From RGIG3002 sp964449325 (lineage in GTDB: Bacteria; Bacillota; Clostridia; Lachnospirales; Lachnospiraceae), in the NCBI GenBank assembly GCA_964449325.1, contig CAYUYJ010000005.1, forward strand, positions 1-64,000: 64,000 bases of DNA. The letters run 5' to 3'. Each line of letters begins with the position of its first letter. Positions within the stretch are counted from its first letter, which is position 1. A program made the position numbers and the translations under genes. Under the pieces are notes generated by a model. That model had not been told where the DNA came from, did no database searches, and worked only from the letters and a program-made list of their open reading frames with translations. This document shows positions 59,250 to 64,000 of this stretch, in pieces.

Positions 59250-60533
59250 TTGAAAAAGAAATTTTTAATGATAGGGTTGATTATCGGTTCGCTGTTGGGA
59301 GCAACCGGCTGCGGAACGGGGAAAGAGGAAGAAAAGACGGCAGAGGCTGTTACCGAAGCTTTTTCGGAAACAATGGTTGGACTGGAAGAGATGGAAGTTC
59401 CCAAGGAAGCGAAAATTATCGGATTGGGAGAAGCAGTGCACGGTAGCGGAGAATTGCAGACCTTGAAACAGCAGATGTTGGAAAAATTATTGGAAGATAA
59501 CAATATACGTACATTTGTGCTGGAAGGTGATTTTGGAGGATGTAAGCGGGTAAATGAATATATCCATGGCGGTGAAGGAAATGCAAAAGAGGCAGTAGCC
59601 GAAATAGGTTTTGCTATTTATCGTACAAAAGAAATGGAACAGTTTGCAGAGTGGATGCGGGAATATAATGATAGTGTTTCGGAGGAGGAAAAAATCAATT
59701 TTTACGGCTGCGATATGCAGCGTTTTGATAACAATAAAGAAGTTCTGGAAATGTATTTAAGTAAAGCGGATGAAGGAAGCTTAGAAATGTATCGACCGGT
59801 TTTGGAAAAAATAACAGACGAAACCATGTATGACGTGACGGCAGAAAGCTATCAGAAAGCGGCAGAGGGCATGAAACAGGTAATTGCCGAAATGGATGGT
59901 AAAAAGGAATACATGATTTCTGTTTCTTCAGAGGAAGAGTTTGCTCTTGCCAGACAGACGGCCAATATATTGCTTCAGGCATGTATGCTTCGAGGAGGGG
60001 CTGAAAAGGAATACGGTCAGATGAGAGATGAATATATGGCAGAAAATGTAATGTGGATATCTGAATTTGAAAAACAGTTTCATGGGAGAGAAGGGATACT
60101 TTTGTCTGCACATACAGGGCATATTGAAAAAACTTCTGCTAATCTCGCAGGATATAAATCCATGGGAAATCACCTTGCTGAAAAATATGGGGAAGAATAT
60201 TTTGCCATTGGAACAGAAATTTTAGAGGCAGGCTTTAATGCAGCATGTAGTGCGGAAGGTAAGCGGTTGGAATTTCAGGTGACAAATGATAATCCGCTGA
60301 CACAATTAGTGAAAGAACAGGAGCGGAATGTGGTTTACTTATCCATGAAAGCGGCAGAAGGCAGTGCCTTAAAGGAAACTGTAGAGGGAAAGATTTCCAT
60401 GTTGAATATCGGGGATGAATTTGCAGAGAGTTATACTGCCATGAAATCTTTCTATACAATTAAAATGGTTCCTGCAAAGGCTTATGACGGAATTATTCTG
60501 TATAAGGAGACGACACCTATGCAGCTGCAATAA
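59250..60533 (+). CDS. Erythromycin-esterase-fold lipoprotein
   Basis: The 427-residue protein begins with a signal peptide and lipobox LGATGC (Cys21), so it is likely a membrane-anchored lipoprotein. The mature part resembles the erythromycin esterase (EreA/EreB-like) family: IIGLGEAVHGSGE (Glu61, His64), FVLEGDFGGC, FYGCDMQRF and LSAHTGHIEKT with further His. Most family members are not antibiotic esterases, and the substrate here is unknown. The start is TTG 59250, behind AAGGAG. It stands between the radical SAM gene and a hairpin facing tmcAL. Confidence 0.8.
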   Translation: MKKKFLMIGLIIGSLLGATGCGTGKEEEKTAEAVTEAFSETMVGLEEMEVPKEAKIIGLGEAVHGSGELQTLKQQMLEKLLEDNNIRTFVLEGDFGGCKRVNEYIHGGEGNAKEAVAEIGFAIYRTKEMEQFAEWMREYNDSVSEEEKINFYGCDMQRFDNNKEVLEMYLSKADEGSLEMYRPVLEKITDETMYDVTAESYQKAAEGMKQVIAEMDGKKEYMISVSSEEEFALARQTANILLQACMLRGGAEKEYGQMRDEYMAENVMWISEFEKQFHGREGILLSAHTGHIEKTSANLAGYKSMGNHLAEKYGEEYFAIGTEILEAGFNAACSAEGKRLEFQVTNDNPLTQLVKEQERNVVYLSMKAAEGSALKETVEGKISMLNIGDEFAESYTAMKSFYTIKMVPAKAYDGIILYKETTPMQLQ

Positions 60534-60539
60534 CGTAAA

Positions 60540-60587
60540 GACACATTCGCTTATCGGCTTTAAATGTGTAGCGAAAGCGAATGTGTC
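60540..60587. terminator. Inverted repeat between convergent genes
   Basis: GACACATTCGCTT (60540-60552) and AAGCGAATGTGTC (60575-60587) form a perfect 13-base stem with a 22-base loop. No clear T run on the plus side (CAGAAACTT), so terminator activity is uncertain, but the place between convergent genes suggests it. Confidence 0.55.
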
Positions 60588-60599
60588 AGAAACTTAAAG

Positions 60600-61853
60600 C
60601 TATCTGATTTTTACAATTTGTCTGCGATATTCGTTAGGCAGAACGGTATGAAATTTGTCTGTTGCAACAGAATCATAAATGTGAGCTGCCCGAATATCGC
60701 ATTGCAACATTTTCAGGGCATGTTCGGGATGTGAGGTAATGCCTAAAATGCTTTCTGCATCTGCCAGTTTGGAAAGAAGAGGTATGGTGGCTTTTTTCTT
60801 GATGGCATTCAAGATGTCGGTTCCGGACTGTTTTAATCCGAGAATTCTTGCATAATAGACATAGTCATCTGAAAGAAACGTTTGCAGGTTGTCCTTTTTT
60901 ATATCTAACAGGATGTGAAGCAGACAACGGCTGATTCGTGTATAAGTCATATCCTTTGATTTCAGCAATTCACAAAAATCAGGAAGGCTTTTATAATACT
61001 CAAGTTTATTTGAGATTTTGTCTGATAAATCATCCGAAACGTCAACAAATTCCGTATAACCTTTGTTTTGATTCTGCAAAAGCTTATATTTTAAAATTAA
61101 TGAAATATCCTGCTGATAAATGGGGTAATTCACATGAAAATGCTCTTCCAGAATCTGAAATACACCGGAAGGAACCTGGTTTGCAATAAATAGTAGGTTA
61201 TCTGTACGTTCCAGAGATTGCCGGATTGCAATGGCGGAACTTTGATTTTGCAAGAGTCTTGTATCATGATAGTCATTGCCAACTCGTAAATTTGTATAAG
61301 GCATAATGGAACTCTTCCTTTGAATCAGGGCTTTTACATATTCGATTCCCAAAATGTTGTTTGGGGAGTTGAGCACATCAATTTGTGAGGAAAGCTCTTT
61401 ATGTGTGTGGGTAAGTGCTGTATTCCGTGCAAGAGGGTAGGACATCCCTTCTTTTAGCAGACTACGGAGAATTTCCTGATAATCTTCCGGTTCCTCGGCT
61501 AAAACTTCTGCGATGGTTTTTATAACCGAAATATCACCGCATTCACTACCGAAACAAATCAAATCTACGACACCCAGACGGTCTAAGAGAGCAATGGCAC
61601 CTGCCGCAAAATTTTCTGCGCTGCTTGTGGCATAGCAGACCGGAAGCTCAAGGACTAAATCGGCACCGTTTAAAAGTGCCATTTTGGTACGGGAATATTT
61701 ATCAATCAGTGCCGGGGCACCACGTTGAACAAAGTCGCCGCTCATGACAACAATACAAAAATCAGCTCCGGTTAATTCTTTTACTTTTTCTAAATGATAT
61801 TTATGTCCGTTGTGAAACGGATTATATTCTGCAATGATTCCGGCAACTTTCAT
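60600..61853 (-). CDS. tmcAL: tRNA(Met) cytidine acetate ligase
   Basis: A 417-residue nucleotidyltransferase-fold protein with the N-terminal HxGH-type motif AGIIAEYNPFHNGHKYH, then VVMSGDFVQRGAPALIDKYS and GADLVLELPVCYATSSAENFA. In Bacillus TmcAL (YlbM) uses acetate and ATP to make N4-acetylcytidine at position 34 of elongator tRNA-Met. The start at 61853 has AGGAGGGTTCTT ahead; an in-frame upstream ATG at 61916 lacks this. It is divergent from pta-ackA, whose enzymes set the acetate pool. Confidence 0.95.
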   Translation of the reverse strand: MKVAGIIAEYNPFHNGHKYHLEKVKELTGADFCIVVMSGDFVQRGAPALIDKYSRTKMALLNGADLVLELPVCYATSSAENFAAGAIALLDRLGVVDLICFGSECGDISVIKTIAEVLAEEPEDYQEILRSLLKEGMSYPLARNTALTHTHKELSSQIDVLNSPNNILGIEYVKALIQRKSSIMPYTNLRVGNDYHDTRLLQNQSSAIAIRQSLERTDNLLFIANQVPSGVFQILEEHFHVNYPIYQQDISLILKYKLLQNQNKGYTEFVDVSDDLSDKISNKLEYYKSLPDFCELLKSKDMTYTRISRCLLHILLDIKKDNLQTFLSDDYVYYARILGLKQSGTDILNAIKKKATIPLLSKLADAESILGITSHPEHALKMLQCDIRAAHIYDSVATDKFHTVLPNEYRRQIVKIR

Positions 61854-61929
61854 AAGAACCCTCCTGGTGTATAAAAAATCTGTTGATTTCTCTTTTTTAT
61901 ATTCATAGTTTAACATTGTTTTTTATTCC

Positions 61930-61948
61930 GTACAATGTCAGATTGTAC
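61930..61948. promoter_or_regulatory. Inverted repeat GTACAAT-N5-ATTGTAC
   Basis: Perfect 7-base arms around GTCAG in the tmcAL-pta intergenic region, 16 bases from the cre box. It looks like an operator for a dimeric regulator or overlaps the tmcAL promoter (TACAAT read on the minus strand). The regulator is unknown. Confidence 0.5.
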
Positions 61949-61964
61949 TCAATTTTGCACAATT

Positions 61965-61978
61965 TGTAAGCGCTTACA
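61965..61978. promoter_or_regulatory. CcpA cre box upstream of pta
   Basis: TGTAAGCGCTTACA is a perfect palindrome that fits the cre consensus TGWAANCGNTNWCA. It ends two bases ahead of the pta -35. In B. subtilis CcpA activates pta and ackA from cre boxes placed upstream of the promoter, so activation by glycolytic carbon is inferred. Confidence 0.85.
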
Positions 61979-61980
61979 TA

Positions 61981-62009
61981 TTGAAGAATTAAGCGTTTTC
62001 ATATATAAT
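61981..62009 (+). promoter_or_regulatory. SigA-type promoter of pta-ackA
   Basis: TTGAAG (61981-61986), 17-base spacer, TATAAT (62004-62009), directly downstream of the cre box and about 100 bases ahead of pta. Confidence 0.85.
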
Positions 62010-62110
62010 ATGTGTAAATGCTGATGCGGAAAAACTGGAAAAATGTAGCAGTTTTATGTACGAATCCAATTTTTTTTAAATATTTTTTATATGAAAGGAG
62101 ATCTCTTAGT

Positions 62111-63112
62111 ATGGCATACATTGATACTATTAAAGATCGTGCAAGACAGGATAAGAAAACAATCGTATTACCGGAATCCACAGACAAGAGAACATTGATT
62201 GCGGCTTCACAGATTCTTCAGGAAGGCATTGCTGATATTATTATGATCGGTAATGAAGAAAAAATTCATGATGGTGCCGGATGGCTGGAGGTCGACCTGA
62301 CAGGATTAACAGTAGTGAACCCTGCAACTTCGGACAAGCTTGATGAGTATGTAGAACTTTTGTATGAAACAAGAAAAGCAAAAGGTATGACGATGGAGAA
62401 AGCCAGAGAAATTCTGACTACGGATTATCTGACTTTCGGTATCGTTATGGTAAAGGCAAATGATGCAGACGGTATGGTAGCAGGAGCATGTCATTCTACA
62501 GCAGATACCTTAAGACCTGCATTGCAGATTTTAAAAACAGCACCGGGTGTAAAACTTGTTTCCGGTTTCTTTATTTTGGATGTTCCGAATTGTGATTTTG
62601 GTGAGAACGGTACTTTCCTTTTTGCCGACTGTGGATTGAATCAGGATCCTACAGCGGAAGAACTGGCTGCTATTGCAGATACTTCTGCAAAGAGTTTTAA
62701 AAGTTTAATCGGTGCTAAACCTGTAATTGCCATGCTTTCCCATTCTACTAAAGGAAGTGCAAAACATGCACTTGTAGACAAAGTTGTAGAAGCAACCAGA
62801 ATAGCAAATGAAGAATATCCCCATCTTACTTTGGATGGTGAACTTCAGGCAGATGCGGCACTGGTTCCGGCTATCGGTAAATCCAAGGCTCCGGGTTCAG
62901 ATGTGGCAGGAAAAGCAAATGTTTTGATTTTCCCGAATCTGGATTGCGGAAATATTGGATACAAATTAGTGCAAAGACTTGCAAAAGCAGATGCTTACGG
63001 TCCGATGCTTCAAGGAATCGCCAAACCCGTAAATGACTTATCCAGAGGTTGCTCTTGGGAGGATATCGTAGGTGTAGTAGCCTTGACAGCAGTTCAAGCT
63101 CAAAATATGTAA
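62111..63112 (+). CDS. pta: Phosphate acetyltransferase
   Basis: The 333-residue protein is the short, single-domain PTA that converts acetyl-CoA and phosphate to acetyl phosphate. Family motifs include KKTIVLPESTDKRTLIAASQ at the N-terminus, MVAGACHSTADTLRPALQIL, FADCGLNQDPTAEELAAIA and the C-terminal VLIFPNLDCGNIGYKLVQRL. ATG 62111 has AAGGAGAT upstream; the longer reading from 62018 lies in the leader. It is followed by ackA after 20 bases, giving the ATP-yielding acetate branch. Confidence 0.97.
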   Translation: MAYIDTIKDRARQDKKTIVLPESTDKRTLIAASQILQEGIADIIMIGNEEKIHDGAGWLEVDLTGLTVVNPATSDKLDEYVELLYETRKAKGMTMEKAREILTTDYLTFGIVMVKANDADGMVAGACHSTADTLRPALQILKTAPGVKLVSGFFILDVPNCDFGENGTFLFADCGLNQDPTAEELAAIADTSAKSFKSLIGAKPVIAMLSHSTKGSAKHALVDKVVEATRIANEEYPHLTLDGELQADAALVPAIGKSKAPGSDVAGKANVLIFPNLDCGNIGYKLVQRLAKADAYGPMLQGIAKPVNDLSRGCSWEDIVGVVALTAVQAQNM

Positions 63113-63132
63113 TAAACAGAGAGGGAAAAAAT

Positions 63133-64000
63133 ATGAATATATTAGTTATTAACTGTGGAAGTTCATCCTTGAAATTTCAGTTGATTGATTCGGAAACAGA
63201 AAAATGGATTGCAAAAGGTTTATGTGAAAGAATCGGTATTGAAGGAAGCCAGATTACTTACACACCGGCAGGGGGAGAGAAAGAAGAAAAGGTTACTCCG
63301 ATGCCGGATCATACGGAAGCAATCCGTCTGGTATTGGAAGCCTTGACAAACGAAAAGACAGGTGTTGTGAAGAATCTTGATGAAATCGGTGCAGTCGGAC
63401 ATCGTATTGTGCATGGTGGAGAGAAATTTGCAGCCTCCACAATTATTGATGAAGAAGTAATGAAAGCAATCGAAGAGTGCAATGATTTAGCTCCGCTTCA
63501 TAATCCTGCAAATTTAATCGGTATCCGTGCCTGCCGGAAGTTAATGCAGGATACACCGATGGTAGCTGTATTTGATACCGCATTTCATCAGACTATGCCG
63601 GCGAAGGCATATATGTATGGTATTCCTTATGAATATTATGAAAAGTACAAAATAAGAAGATATGGTTTTCACGGAACCAGTCATTCCTATGTATCTAAGA
63701 GAGCAGCGGAATTTTTGGGAGAGGATTACAATAAGATGAAAATTATTGTATGCCATCTTGGAAACGGAGCCAGCGTGTCTGCTGTAGAAAACGGTAAGTG
63801 TGTGGACACTTCCATGGGACTTACTCCTTTGGAAGGACTGATTATGGGAACTCGTTCCGGGGATATTGACCCGGCTATTATGGAGTTTCTGGCTCATAAA
63901 GAAAACTTGAGTATTGATGAAATTATGAATGTATTAAATAAAAAATCCGGTGTATATGGTTTATCCGGAAATATTTCTTCTGACTTCCGTGATTTGGAAA
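63133..64000 (+). CDS. ackA: Acetate kinase (partial, runs off the window end)
   Basis: The reading frame from ATG 63133 stays open to the window end, 289 codons of an expected 400. The N-terminus MNILVINCGSSSLKFQLID, VGHRIVHGGEKF, APLHNPANLIGI, FDTAFHQTMP, RRYGFHGTSHSYVS and CHLGNGASVSAV are all acetate kinase signatures, including the catalytic His and Arg regions. It makes ATP and acetate from acetyl phosphate. It shares the pta promoter and cre box. GAGAGGG lies ahead of the start. Confidence 0.97.
   Translation, partial: MNILVINCGSSSLKFQLIDSETEKWIAKGLCERIGIEGSQITYTPAGGEKEEKVTPMPDHTEAIRLVLEALTNEKTGVVKNLDEIGAVGHRIVHGGEKFAASTIIDEEVMKAIEECNDLAPLHNPANLIGIRACRKLMQDTPMVAVFDTAFHQTMPAKAYMYGIPYEYYEKYKIRRYGFHGTSHSYVSKRAAEFLGEDYNKMKIIVCHLGNGASVSAVENGKCVDTSMGLTPLEGLIMGTRSGDIDPAIMEFLAHKENLSIDEIMNVLNKKSGVYGLSGNISSDFRDLE

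Overview
The window looks like a chromosomal segment of a low-GC Clostridia, most probably a Lachnospiraceae member. The reasons are a complete spoIIIAA-AH operon plus spoIVB, T-box leaders in front of pheST and leuS, strong AGGAGG ribosome binding sites with some TTG/GTG starts, a stand-alone glycyl-radical protein next to mixed-acid genes (pta-ackA), and the clostridial gene order asp23-nusB-xseA-xseB-ispA-dxs-tlyA-nadK-argR-recN-spoIVB. Most genes lie on the plus strand. The exceptions are grcA, tyrA-aroF and tmcAL.

Layout. 1-4.1 kb is an accessory region: a decayed RelE/HigB-type toxin with its intact XRE antitoxin, an SPL-like radical SAM protein, and a two-gene type II restriction-modification cassette. 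4.1-12 kb holds housekeeping genes: rpsO, pnp (with a long leader hairpin), an amidophosphoribosyltransferase-like protein that lacks the N-terminal Cys nucleophile, carB without carA, and grcA. 12-17 kb is the spoIIIA operon (mother-cell ATPase and channel) behind a SigE-like promoter. 17-21 kb has deoB, prfC and a transglutaminase-like exported protein. 21-32 kb is the conserved DNA-repair, isoprenoid, NAD and arginine-regulation cluster that ends in spoIVB. The usual next gene, spo0A, is not there.

32-38 kb is the most unusual block: a TetR-type regulator, an MMPL/RND-type transporter whose C-terminal tail carries a clean tetrapeptide repeat, and a 1092-residue GLUG-repeat, coiled-coil surface protein translated with a 4-base overlap. 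A well supported 6S RNA gene follows, its promoter inside the 3' end of the surface-protein gene. 38-48 kb carries a large SpoIID-family protein, a YihY-type membrane protein, T-box-pheST, an M18 aminopeptidase and queA. 48-50 kb is a minus-strand aroF-tyrA operon that converges on queA. 50-57 kb has a divergent EF-G paralogue lacking the catalytic His and the NKxD motif, an unrecognised membrane protein, and T-box-leuS. 57-60.5 kb has an XRE-Uma2 fusion, a second SPL-like radical SAM gene and an erythromycin-esterase-fold lipoprotein. 60.6-64 kb has tmcAL (minus) divergent from pta-ackA, with a palindromic CcpA cre box just upstream of the pta promoter. ackA runs off the window end.

Themes: translation and tRNA supply (rpsO, prfC, pheST, leuS, queA, tmcAL, EF-G-like, two T-boxes), endospore formation (spoIIIA, spoIVB, a SpoIID relative), aromatic and pyrimidine biosynthesis, and acetate production. 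All assignments come from reading translated motifs and upstream sites by eye. No database search was run. No CRISPR array, insertion sequence, tRNA or rRNA gene was seen.
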